A DNA stretch of 64,000 nucleotides from positions 2,282,996 through 2,346,995 of the forward strand of contig JACYUE010000001.1 in the NCBI GenBank assembly GCA_014841595.1, read 5' to 3'. The notes beneath the pieces were generated by a model. That model searched no databases. It saw only the letters and a list, made by a program, of their open reading frames with translations, and had not been told where the DNA came from. Positions 27,089 through 36,300 of the stretch are shown piece after piece; positions within the stretch are counted from its first letter, which is position 1; each line of letters begins with the position of its first letter. A program made the position numbers and the translations under genes. This DNA comes from Oxalobacteraceae sp. CFBP 8761 (GTDB taxonomy: Bacteria > Pseudomonadota > Gammaproteobacteria > Burkholderiales > Burkholderiaceae_D).

Positions 27089-28879
27089 TCAGCGGTTCTG
27101 ATAGCCGCCGTAGACAGCCACCGGGCTCCACGCCGGCGACACAGGCGGCATTTGCGGATTCAGCGGCGAATAAGGACCGGCGCCGTAGACCACCGTGCCG
27201 TTCACCACGGTCAACAGGCTCTCCAGGCGCTTGATGCCTTCCGCCTCCATCGTGAAGTAGTCCTGGGGCAGGACCACGAAGTCGGCATACCGGCCACGCC
27301 GAATCGTTCCCTTGAGCTTCTCTTCGCCGCTCATCCAGGCCGAACCCGTGGTCATCAACCTCAGGGCCTGATAGCGGCTTGGTACATCCCTCGCCTGCCA
27401 GGTCGACATGCCGCCAGCAGTCTTGCCAGTGGCGGCCCAATACAGCGACGGCCAGGGGTTATAGCTCGACACCCGTGTGCCATCGGTACCCAGGCCGCCC
27501 GGGATCCTCATGTCCAGCATCTTGCGAATCGGTGGCATCTGGCGCGTCTGCGCGCCATAGCGCTTCCAGTAGCTCTCGCCCTGGAAGTGCATGCGGTCCT
27601 GGACTGCGATGCCGCCACCCAGCTTCTTGATGCGCGCCAGCTGGGCGTCGGTGACGGTCTCCGCGTGGTCGACAATGAAGCGCAGCCCGTTCAGCGGCGT
27701 TGTCGCGTTGACCTTCTCGATCACCGCCAGGTCGCGGTCGATGCTTTCACCGTAGGTGGCGTGCAGCCGGAACGGCCAGCGCTTCTGCACCAGCAGGCTG
27801 ACCACCTGCTCCAGCTCGTCCTCCATGTGGGTTGGCAGGTCGGGACGTGGTTCCAGGAAGTTTTCGAAGTCGGCCGCGCTGGCGACCAGGTTCTCGCCCG
27901 CACCTTCCGCCGAGAAGCCATTCGGATAGAACATGTGGTCGTTCTTCTTTGGGTGGGTCATGCCGATCCAGCGCTGGAAGTCTTCCAGTTCCTTGCCGGG
28001 ACGCTGGGCAAACAGGTAGTAGGCGGTGCGCACGGTGAGCTTGCCCTCGCGCGCCAGCCCGATCGTCACGCCATAGTCGTCCGGGTAGTTCTGGAAGCCG
28101 CCGCCAGCATCGATGACGCTGGTCACGCCCAGCCTGTTGAGTTCGCGGTAGTAGTGCAGCGTGGAATTGACCTGATCTTCGCGGCTGAGCTTGTTGGTCT
28201 TGGCCAGCGTCGAGTACAGGATCAGCGCACTCGGCTTGGCGATCAGGCGCCCTGTCGGATCGCCGTTGGCGTCCAGCTCCACCACGCCATCCTTGTACTT
28301 CGTCTCGCTGGTGTAGCCGAGCGTCTCGATGCCTTTCCTGTTCAGGAAGCCCAAGCCGTACAGGTAGAGAACGAAAACCGGCCGATCGGGCACGGCCGCA
28401 GTGATCTCCTCCAGCGTCGGCAAGCGCTTTTCCTCGAACTGGTACTCGTTCCAGCCACCCACCACCTTCACCCATTCGCCTTCCGGCGTGCGCGCAGCTT
28501 GCTCCTTCAGCATGTCGAGCGCGCGCTTGAGCGATGTCACGCCGTCCCAGCGCAGCTCCATGTTGTAGTTCAGGCCTTCGCGGATCACATGGGTGTGGGA
28601 ATCGTTCAGGCCGGGAATCACGGTGCGCCCGCCGGTGTCGATGACCCGGGTCGTGGCGGTCTTGTGCTTCAGCACAGCGGCATTGCTTCCCGTTGCCAGC
28701 ACCTTGCCGTCCTTGACCGCGACGGCCTGGACGAACTCGCTCTCGCGGACCATGGTGGCAATCTTGCCGTTGGTGAGGATCAGATCGGCCTGGGCCTGGG
28801 CCGCCGCTGCGGCCAGCAGGCCGGAGGCCAGCAACGCCGCATGGACGCCGGTACGACGGGATGGGATGGTGTGGTTCAT
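27089..28879 (-). CDS. Exported YtcJ-type amidohydrolase
   Basis: A 596-residue metal-dependent hydrolase (amidohydrolase_3 type). A signal peptide ends near AAAAAQAQA, so it should act in the periplasm. Family motifs include [16 protein letters not shown] (metal-binding HxH), GGWNEYQFEEKRLP, VDHAETV, and near the end GTDGTRVSSYNPW. The substrate is unknown. It is a close paralogue of the cytoplasmic enzyme at 41188-43059, sharing long matching stretches such as [20 protein letters not shown]. The start at MNHTIPSRRTG fits the signal peptide. Confidence 0.88.
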   Translation of the reverse strand: MNHTIPSRRTGVHAALLASGLLAAAAAQAQADLILTNGKIATMVRESEFVQAVAVKDGKVLATGSNAAVLKHKTATTRVIDTGGRTVIPGLNDSHTHVIREGLNYNMELRWDGVTSLKRALDMLKEQAARTPEGEWVKVVGGWNEYQFEEKRLPTLEEITAAVPDRPVFVLYLYGLGFLNRKGIETLGYTSETKYKDGVVELDANGDPTGRLIAKPSALILYSTLAKTNKLSREDQVNSTLHYYRELNRLGVTSVIDAGGGFQNYPDDYGVTIGLAREGKLTVRTAYYLFAQRPGKELEDFQRWIGMTHPKKNDHMFYPNGFSAEGAGENLVASAADFENFLEPRPDLPTHMEDELEQVVSLLVQKRWPFRLHATYGESIDRDLAVIEKVNATTPLNGLRFIVDHAETVTDAQLARIKKLGGGIAVQDRMHFQGESYWKRYGAQTRQMPPIRKMLDMRIPGGLGTDGTRVSSYNPWPSLYWAATGKTAGGMSTWQARDVPSRYQALRLMTTGSAWMSGEEKLKGTIRRGRYADFVVLPQDYFTMEAEGIKRLESLLTVVNGTVVYGAGPYSPLNPQMPPVSPAWSPVAVYGGYQNR

Positions 28880-29134
28880 GGCGCTTCTTTCGTTGGTATC
28901 AAGCGAGATGCATGCTTTTCTTACCATAGCAGCGTAGCACCTGGCCGGCCCCTGTCATTTTGCGGGGGCGGACGGCAGCGCAGTCGGCTCTTCGGGCATC
29001 CGGGCCCTGCAAAAACACACGCGCATAGAACTATCGTATGAATGATATGTCAACGCAAGCAGCCATAATCAATCGGCGGCGACCTTCTGCGCCCCGCCCC
29101 AGATTGTTCACTCGATGAAAGCACGTCCCATCCC

Positions 29135-30826
29135 ATGAACCAGGTTCCACACACTGCCCTGTCAGTCCGGCCCCTGCGTGATCCACACCCACATGCGGCG
29201 TCATCTAGCGCAAGCGCGGTCAGCCGCAAGCCCGATGCGGCCTGGCAGCTGGCGGCAATGGTCACGTCGGTCATGGCCAGCCTAGAACAGGCGGCCTGCG
29301 AACTGGCATCCATCTGCGAAGATGACGCAGCGCCGGCCTGCGCTGCGCTCTGCCTTGCGAGTACCGGGTTTGCGGCAGGCATGCCCTTGCCGGAACTGGC
29401 GGGCCGCCTGGCCCAGGCAAGGCGCCGGCCCGCGGGCGCGCAGGACCGGGCGGAACTGGCCGGCCGCGCCGCGCTGGTGGACATCCTGCTGGTCGGCGAC
29501 GAGGCGGTGGCATCTACCGCACCCGATGGCGCGATGCTTGAACATCGCTTCGGCCACTGGCTCACCGTCCTGCAAACAGCCTGGTATGCGGGTGCGCAAA
29601 CCCAAGCCATGAACGCCATCGCCCGCGCCCGCGCCCTCGCCGCTGCACCGCAGCCTCCGGCAGAGCGCATGAGTTTCCACCTGTTCGCTGCGCTGGCCAC
29701 GTCGCGCAACATGGATGCTGGCGCCGACTGCAAGCCGGACATCCATTGTGCGGAGCTGCGCCGCATGGCCTGGCTGCACCCGGCCAATGCCGCCAGCTTT
29801 TCCCTGCTGGCCGATGCGGCGCACGCGCGGCACAACGGCGATGTCCTGGCCGCCTTGCGCGGTTATGAGGCGGCGGCCGACGCGGCCACCGGCCAGGGGC
29901 GGCACTGGATGGCTGCCCTGGCCTGGGAAGAAGCGGCGCACCTGACCCATGCTTGCGGCCTGGCCTCGGTCACCAGCCACTTCCGGCAGGCCGCGCTTAC
30001 CAGCCACGGCCACTGGGGGGCCCACGGCCGGCGTGCCTGCCTGCGGTCACGGTGGGGCCTGGTGGAGTCCGGCCACGCGGGCGAATCGCCCAGTTTGCCG
30101 ATGGAGGCGCATGCGGTTCAAGCGGCCGGCCTCGGTGAACTCGGCTTGTCGATCGCGCACGAGGTCAACCAGCCGCTGGCGGCAATTTCGCTGCACGCCG
30201 CGGCGGCAAGGAAATGGCTGCGCAAGGCTGAGCCGGACATTGACCGCGCCCTTTCATCGATCGCCCTGATCAGCGACGCCGGGCGGCACGCCGGCGAGAT
30301 CGTGCGCAGCATGCAGCGGCTCGCGGCGCACCGACATAACGATATGGGGCAGGTGAAGGTCGACCAGACCGCGCGCGACGTTCTCCAGCTCCTGCAGCGC
30401 CGCATGCGCAAGGAAGGCATCGACGTGAAGGTTGCGCTGGGCCTGGGTGAGACCACGATTCACGCCAATGCCACCCAGCTGCAGCAGGTCATGACCAACC
30501 TGCTCGTGAATGCGATCGAGGCGTTGACCGGCTCCAGCGCACCGACCGGACCGAAACAAATCAGTATCGCCACGCGCCCGCATGGCAGCCACGAGGTGGA
30601 AGTGCGCATTAGCGACAACGGCCCCGGCGTCCCCTTGCACCACCGCGAGCGCGTGTTCGGTAGTCTGTTCACCACCAAGCCCGGCAGTACCGGCCTGGGA
30701 CTGGCAATCTGCCTGGCCATCGTGCGCGCACACGGGGGGCGGATCGCCTACGAGCCGGGGCAGCCCCGGGGTGCCTGTTTCCACTTCATTGTTCCCATGC
30801 ACCCAGGCCGGCTTGACCTGGGCTGA
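29135..30826 (+). CDS. Soluble sensor histidine kinase
   Basis: A 563-residue kinase without membrane segments. The C-terminal 230 residues are a HisKA domain (phospho-His near 341 in LSIAHEVNQPLAAIS) and an ATPase domain (LLVNAIEAL, DNGPGVP, GSTGLGLAICLAIV). The N-terminal 330 residues are helical. Residues about 205-300 align with the TPR-like part of the giant kinase at 33372-38033 (YEAAADAATGQG against YEHAAALAKEGG, and CGLASVTSHFRQAAL against GGLATAASAHASAA). It therefore looks like a shortened paralogue lacking AAA, GAF and PAS domains. It is probably paired with the regulator 54 bases downstream. Confidence 0.88.
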   Translation: MNQVPHTALSVRPLRDPHPHAASSSASAVSRKPDAAWQLAAMVTSVMASLEQAACELASICEDDAAPACAALCLASTGFAAGMPLPELAGRLAQARRRPAGAQDRAELAGRAALVDILLVGDEAVASTAPDGAMLEHRFGHWLTVLQTAWYAGAQTQAMNAIARARALAAAPQPPAERMSFHLFAALATSRNMDAGADCKPDIHCAELRRMAWLHPANAASFSLLADAAHARHNGDVLAALRGYEAAADAATGQGRHWMAALAWEEAAHLTHACGLASVTSHFRQAALTSHGHWGAHGRRACLRSRWGLVESGHAGESPSLPMEAHAVQAAGLGELGLSIAHEVNQPLAAISLHAAAARKWLRKAEPDIDRALSSIALISDAGRHAGEIVRSMQRLAAHRHNDMGQVKVDQTARDVLQLLQRRMRKEGIDVKVALGLGETTIHANATQLQQVMTNLLVNAIEALTGSSAPTGPKQISIATRPHGSHEVEVRISDNGPGVPLHHRERVFGSLFTTKPGSTGLGLAICLAIVRAHGGRIAYEPGQPRGACFHFIVPMHPGRLDLG

Positions 30827-30880
30827 AAGCCGCGCCAGACTGTTATTCGTTTTACAGCTTGCCCACATCGACATGGACAC

Positions 30881-31513
30881 ATGAACCATCCCGACCAGCC
30901 GATCCGCGTGATGATCGCCGACGACCACCCCATGATGCGTGACGGGATTGCCGCCACCCTGCGCGCCCAGGGCGGCATGGACATCGTCAGCCTGGCCAGC
31001 AATGGCGCCGAAGCCATCGCCCAGTTCGCTCGCCACCGGCCGGACGTGACGCTGATGGACCTGCAAATGCCGGTCAAGGATGGGCTCGAGGCGATTGTGG
31101 CGATCCGCGCCTTGCATCCCGATGCACGCATCATTGTGCTGACGACCTTCAGCGGTGACGCGCGCGTGATCGCCGCACTGAAGGCGGGTGCCACCGGCTA
31201 TCTGCTCAAGGACGTGACCGCGGCCGAACTCGCTCATACGGTACGCCACGTCTACCAGGGCGCGAGCGTCATCGCGAAGGTGGCCCAGGATGAGGTTGAT
31301 GGCCACTTCCCTGCCGACAAGCTGTCTGCGCGCGAACTCGAGGTGCTGCGTCTTGCTGCCAACGGCAATTCCAACCGCATGATCGGCGCCATCCTCACCA
31401 TCAGCGAACCCACCGTCAAGAGCCACATGAGCACCGTGCTCGTCAAGCTGGGCGCGAGCGACCGCACCCACGCGGTGACCCTGGCCATCAAGCGCGGCTA
31501 CATCACCCTGTAG
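30881..31513 (+). CDS. LuxR/NarL-family response regulator
   Basis: A 210-residue regulator with a receiver domain (ADDHPMMRDG, phospho-Asp in LMDLQMPVKDG, Lys in GYLLKDV) and a LuxR-type helix-turn-helix (LSARELEVLRLAANG, ISEPTVKSHMSTVL). It is the likely partner of the kinase 54 bases upstream, and precedes a porin gene that it may control. Confidence 0.92.
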   Translation: MNHPDQPIRVMIADDHPMMRDGIAATLRAQGGMDIVSLASNGAEAIAQFARHRPDVTLMDLQMPVKDGLEAIVAIRALHPDARIIVLTTFSGDARVIAALKAGATGYLLKDVTAAELAHTVRHVYQGASVIAKVAQDEVDGHFPADKLSARELEVLRLAANGNSNRMIGAILTISEPTVKSHMSTVLVKLGASDRTHAVTLAIKRGYITL

Positions 31514-31536
31514 CGCCCGTCCGCCTTGCACGCAGT

Positions 31537-31562
31537 GCGACCCCGTCATTCGGCAGGGTCGC
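31537..31562. terminator. Hairpin after the response regulator gene
   Basis: GCGACCC (31537-31543) pairs with GGGTCGC (31556-31562), a 7-bp stem with a 12-base loop and no T-run. It is a possible terminator or attenuator before the porin. Confidence 0.3.
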
Positions 31563-31646
31563 GCTGCGCGGCGCCGCCGTAGGATAGACGTGACGGACCT
31601 TGCAGCCATGGTCCGCAGCTATTCATCACCACGGCATCGATCGACC

Positions 31647-32744
31647 ATGAAAACACGACTTCTCCCAACAGGCATACTCGCCATTCTTCCCTTTTGCCTT
31701 GGCTCGGCCGCCCGGGCCCAGTCCGACACGGTCCAGATGTACGGGCGCCTCAATCTCGGCCTGGAATCGGCGCAAGCTGGCCGCTCGCCCCCTGCCGCAG
31801 CGCGCCTGACGCGGCTGGCGAACTACCGCTCGGTGATCGGGCTGCGCGGCAACGCCCCGCTCGGCGACACCCTGCATCTGATCTGGCAGGTCGAGGGCGC
31901 GGTTGCGCCCGACACCGGCACCGGCGCCCTCGCCTCGCGCAACACCCGTGTCGGCCTCGAAAGCCGCTGGGGTACCCTGTTTGCCGGCAACTGGACCACG
32001 CCCTACAATGCCTCGACCGCCGATCTCGATCCCTTCTACGTGACGACGGCGGGCTACATGAGCATCATGGGCAACGGCGCTGCGCCCAGCAGCGACAACC
32101 TTTCCGATATCAGTTCCTTCGATCGGCGCCAGCAGAACAGCCTGCATTACTGGACGCCGGCCTGGCGGGGCCTGTCGCTACGCCTGGCGCACGGCTTCAG
32201 CAAGGAGCGCCCCGCAGGCGGCGCCCGCCCGGCGCTGGACTCGGCAGCCCTGCTGCTGGAGCGCGGACGGCTGTACGTGGCACTGGCGCATGAACGCCAT
32301 CGCGACTACCACGGGCCGGCCCGCGATGACCGTGGCACCAGGCTGGCGCTGGCCTATCGCGTCGGCCCGACGCGCCTGGCACTGGTCGGCGAACGCCTGG
32401 ATTACCGCACCAAGAGCGGCGCGCTGCGACGCGACGCCTGGTACATGTCCGCGACCCGGCAGGTTGGCCAGCATACCCTGAGCCTCGGCGTGGCAAAAGC
32501 GCAGGACGGCAAGGGCACAGCGAGGGAACGGATCGGCTTCGTCAGCGCAGGACCTGACACCGGCGCGGTGCACGCCACCATTGGCTATGAGCTGGCCCTG
32601 TCGCGTCGCACCACCTTGTTCGCCTTCCACACGCGTCTGCACAACGATGATCGCGGAACCGTCGACTTTGCCATCAACGGGCTGGATCCGGTCGCAGGCG
32701 CCCACCTGCGCGGCACCGCGCTCGGCATCAGGCACGCATTCTGA
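31647..32744 (+). CDS. Gram-negative outer-membrane porin
   Basis: A 365-residue protein with a signal peptide (MKTRLLPTGILAILPFCLGS, cleaved near ARAQS) and the start typical of Burkholderiales porins, SDTVQMYGRLNLGLE. The rest is beta-barrel-like and ends in a C-terminal Phe (GIRHAF), the BAM signal. It should be a trimeric channel for small solutes. It ends 7 bases from the convergent regulator gene. Confidence 0.92.
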   Translation: MKTRLLPTGILAILPFCLGSAARAQSDTVQMYGRLNLGLESAQAGRSPPAAARLTRLANYRSVIGLRGNAPLGDTLHLIWQVEGAVAPDTGTGALASRNTRVGLESRWGTLFAGNWTTPYNASTADLDPFYVTTAGYMSIMGNGAAPSSDNLSDISSFDRRQQNSLHYWTPAWRGLSLRLAHGFSKERPAGGARPALDSAALLLERGRLYVALAHERHRDYHGPARDDRGTRLALAYRVGPTRLALVGERLDYRTKSGALRRDAWYMSATRQVGQHTLSLGVAKAQDGKGTARERIGFVSAGPDTGAVHATIGYELALSRRTTLFAFHTRLHNDDRGTVDFAINGLDPVAGAHLRGTALGIRHAF

Positions 32745-32751
32745 GGCCGTA

Positions 32752-33375
32752 CTAGCGGCTGCGCGCCCTTGCGATCTGAAGCCGCTCGGCGTAGCGCACC
32801 AGGTCGGGCAAGGAGCGCGCGCCCATCTTGTCCATCACCTTGCGCTTGTGGGTCTTGGCCATGATTTCGCTGACGCCCAGGGCGTCGGCCACCTGCTTGT
32901 TCAGCAGACCTCCGATGACCAGCTCCATGGTTTCGCGCTCGCGCGGGGTCAGGCTCGACAGGCGCTGGCGCAGTTGCGACGTTTCCCGGCGCGCCGCCAG
33001 GTTCGCCTCGTCGGTGCGCAGGCCGTCACGCACCGCGCGCAGAAGTTCGTCCGGTGCGACCGGCTTGGTGAGAAACTCGATGGCGCCGGCCTTCATCGCC
33101 TGCACCGTCATCGGAATCGAGCCGAAGCCGGTCATGAAGATGATGGGCATGTCGCTGCCCTGGCGCGCCATTTCAGCGGCGACCTCCAGGCCACCCAGCT
33201 CGGGCATCTTCATGTCGCAGACCAGGCAGGCCGCCGTATCCGGGCGCGCTGCCCCGATGAACGCCGTACCGGCTGCGAACCCGCGCGCCTCGAAACCCTC
33301 GGCCGCAAGCAGGTTCAGGATCGACGCGCGCACCGCGTCGTCGTCGTCCACCACGAATACCATTGGCGCCGTCAT
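32752..33375 (-). CDS. FixJ-family response regulator
   Basis: A 207-residue regulator with a receiver domain (VVDDDDAVRAS, phospho-Asp in VCDMKMPELGG, Lys in EFLTKPV) and a LuxR-type helix-turn-helix (LTPRERETMELVIGG). The start MTAPMVFVVDDDD at 33375 overlaps the giant kinase stop as ATGA, so the pair is translated together and probably forms one phosphorelay. Confidence 0.93.
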   Translation of the reverse strand: MTAPMVFVVDDDDAVRASILNLLAAEGFEARGFAAGTAFIGAARPDTAACLVCDMKMPELGGLEVAAEMARQGSDMPIIFMTGFGSIPMTVQAMKAGAIEFLTKPVAPDELLRAVRDGLRTDEANLAARRETSQLRQRLSSLTPRERETMELVIGGLLNKQVADALGVSEIMAKTHKRKVMDKMGARSLPDLVRYAERLQIARARSR

Positions 33376-36300
33376 GGCGAATCTCCTTTCAGGTCGGCCG
33401 TCAATGGCAGGATGAAGACCAGGTGACAGCCATGCGGTGCGCGCGGCTGCGCCCGGATGCTGCCACCATGGGCTTCGATGATCGATCGGCATACTGCCAG
33501 GCCCATGCCGATCGCCCCGGGCTTGGTGCTGACAAACGGCTCGAACATGGCTTCCAGCCCTGCCTCGCAGCCGCCAACGCCGTTGTCCGACACCTGGACC
33601 TCGACGCCGTCCCGGACGCAGACGGTCGCCACCTGCAGGATCCGTTCACGGCCCGTGGTGGTGGCCATCGCCTCGATCGCATTGCCCAGCAGGTTGGCCA
33701 GTACCTGCTGCAACTGTACCGCGTCGACCTCGATGCGGTCCGGATCGGCTGCCAGGTCAAGCATCACCCTGATTTCATGGCGGTCCAGCTCGCCGCGCGC
33801 GAGCGCGAGGGCATCCCGTATCATCGCATGCAAGTGGGCCGGGTGGAATACGGGGCTTTGGTGTCCCAGCGCCTGCAGGGTCTGGATGATCCTGCCGGCG
33901 CGCTGGCTCTGGCCGACGATGTCGTGCAGCAGGCCGCCCAGCTTATCGAGCGCCGGCGTGTCGCGCTGCAGCCAGCGCAGGCCGGCGCCTGCATTGCTCG
34001 AGATCGACATCAGCGGCTGGTTCACTTCGTGCGCGATCGCAGCCGTCAGCTGGCCAACCGTGGTCAGCCTGGCGCCGCGCACCAGTTCCTCCTGGGCCCG
34101 CTGCAGCGAAGCCTCCTCCGTCTTCCGGCGCGTGACGTCGCTGACGGTACCGACGTAGATGTCGGTCTCGTTGTCGGCCATCGGCTGCCCGATGACGGAC
34201 AGGTGGCGGATTTCCCCCTTGGCCCCCGTGATCCGGTGCTCGAAACGAAACGCCTTGCGGGCGGCGGAGGCTTCGCCCAGCAGGTGCGCGGCGCCGGCGC
34301 GGTCGCCCGGATGGATACGTGCCATCAGGGCGTCAAAGGCAATCCACGTCACCTCGGGATCGAGGCCGAAGATACGGCGGAACTCGGGGGAACAGTTGAC
34401 CACGGCGTCCTCGATTTCCCAGGTCCAGCTCCCGCTCTGGTTGATCCCTTCCCCCAGCAGCAGGGTTGCGCGGCTTTCCCGCAAGGCACGCTCGGCCTGG
34501 CGCCGCTCGCGGTTTTCCTGCAGCAGCTCGGCATACAGGTTCGCATTCTCGAGCGATACGGCCGCCTGCGCCGCCAGCAGCGACAGCAACTGGGTATGCT
34601 CGCCGGTGAAGCCGCTGGACGACAGGCGGTTCTCGAGATACAGCATGCCGACCAGTTGCGATCGCTTGATCATGGGAATCGCGATCGCAGCGCAGCGCGG
34701 GTGAGTGCGCAGGTAGGGATCGAGCGCATGGCCGGGAGGGCGCTGGCTGTCGCTGACGCTGACCGCCGTGCGCGAGCGCAAGGCGGTATGGATGAGCGTG
34801 AGTGGAAGATCCAGTTCGCCCGGCGTCGCCTGAGTCATGTCGATGTCGATGTCGACGCCGTCGGCGCCGAGGCGCGCGCTGGCCTGGACCTGCAGCCGGT
34901 CGCCGTCGCGCCGCAGGAGCACGCCGCGCTGGGCGCTCGCATATTCCAGTGCAATGCTCATCAAGGCCTTGACCAGTGGCGCCGGGTGAATCTCTTCCGA
35001 CAGGGCGCGCGTCGCACGAATGACGCCGTCGATGTCGCGGATCGCCCCGGTGGCGCCGGGCGGGCCCAAAGGGGCCGCGCCGCCCGACCCCGGACAGGCA
35101 GCCTCGAGTCGGGCCACCTTGCCGAGTGCGCCCCAGCGGCGGTAGGCCGCGCACGCGGCGCTGGCGTGCGCGCTCGCCGCAGTGGCCAGGCCCCCGTGCC
35201 GGGCCAGCCGCGCAGCACATTCGTGCGCGATTCCTTCGATGTGCGTGCTGCCGCCCTCCTTCGCCAGCGCCGCCGCGTGTTCGTAGGCCGCGAGCGCGGC
35301 CATGGCCTCGCCGCTGCGGTCGAGGACGGCGGCATGGGCCAATGCCAGCTTGTCGGCGAAGCCGCGCGGATAGCCGGCGGCCCAGGATGCAAGCTGCGCG
35401 ACATGCGCATCAACACGTGCACGGACGCCAGCGTCGCCAGCATCGCCAGCGGCCAGGCCAGGCGCGCGGCACAAGGCAAGGATGCTGAACAGGTGGTAGT
35501 CGGCCTGGTGCAGGTGCGCTGGCGCCGACCAAGCGAGCAACCCGGCCTGCTCCAGGCAGAACAGGGCCTGCGCGTCATCGCCATCCAGGTAATCGAGCAT
35601 GCCGATGTAGAGCCAGTGCCAGAAGCGCAGCGTTGACATGGATTCGGCAAAGCCGTTGCCGGGCTGCTCGTGCCGGCACAGCAGCGCCGTTCGCTCGCTG
35701 CCGCCCGCCTGGACCGTCCTCAGGCAGTCCACGACATCGCGCTGCACGCACAGGATCGCTTCCACATCCGCAAAGCCGACCTGAGTGACGAAGGCCAGCG
35801 CGCGTTCGATTTCCTCGCGCACCGCCTCGAGCCGGTCGCCTCGCGCCAGCAGGATGCAGGTCCGATGGCAGGCTTCGAAGCAAGCGATCGTGAAGTCTCC
35901 CTGCGCGCGCGCGGCTTCGAAGCCGGCCTGGGCGCAATCGAGCGAAAAGTCCAGCGGCTGGGTCCAGACGCTGGCCTGGTCGAGCGCCAATAGCACTTGC
36001 GCCTCGTGCGAAACGTAGCCATGCCGCCCGATCAGCTCGCGCGCCTGCTGCGCATAAGCGAAGCCGTCGTCAAACGCGCGGTAGCGCTCGCATACAACGA
36101 CGCCGAGCCAGGCGAGCGACACGGCCGATGCCGGCGTCATGCCATGCCGCAGGGTCAGTTCCAGCATGTGGCACAGCTGCATGAACAGCAGGTTCAACGA
36201 CGTGAAGGCGGCAGGCACCAGCAGGCTGGCCAGCAGCGAGACCACGATCCGGGCCTCGGGATCCGTCAGCGGCGCCAGGTTGCCCAGCCCGTCCAGCCTC

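Noticed and set aside
27152..29041. Plus-strand open frame of 629 codons
   Set aside because: It is antisense to the exported amidohydrolase, with no recognisable motif.
33363..35636. Long plus-strand open frame of 757 codons
   Set aside because: It lies antisense to the giant kinase, whose domains are unmistakable. The frame reads as low-complexity His/Arg/Gln-rich sequence, as expected from high-GC third positions.
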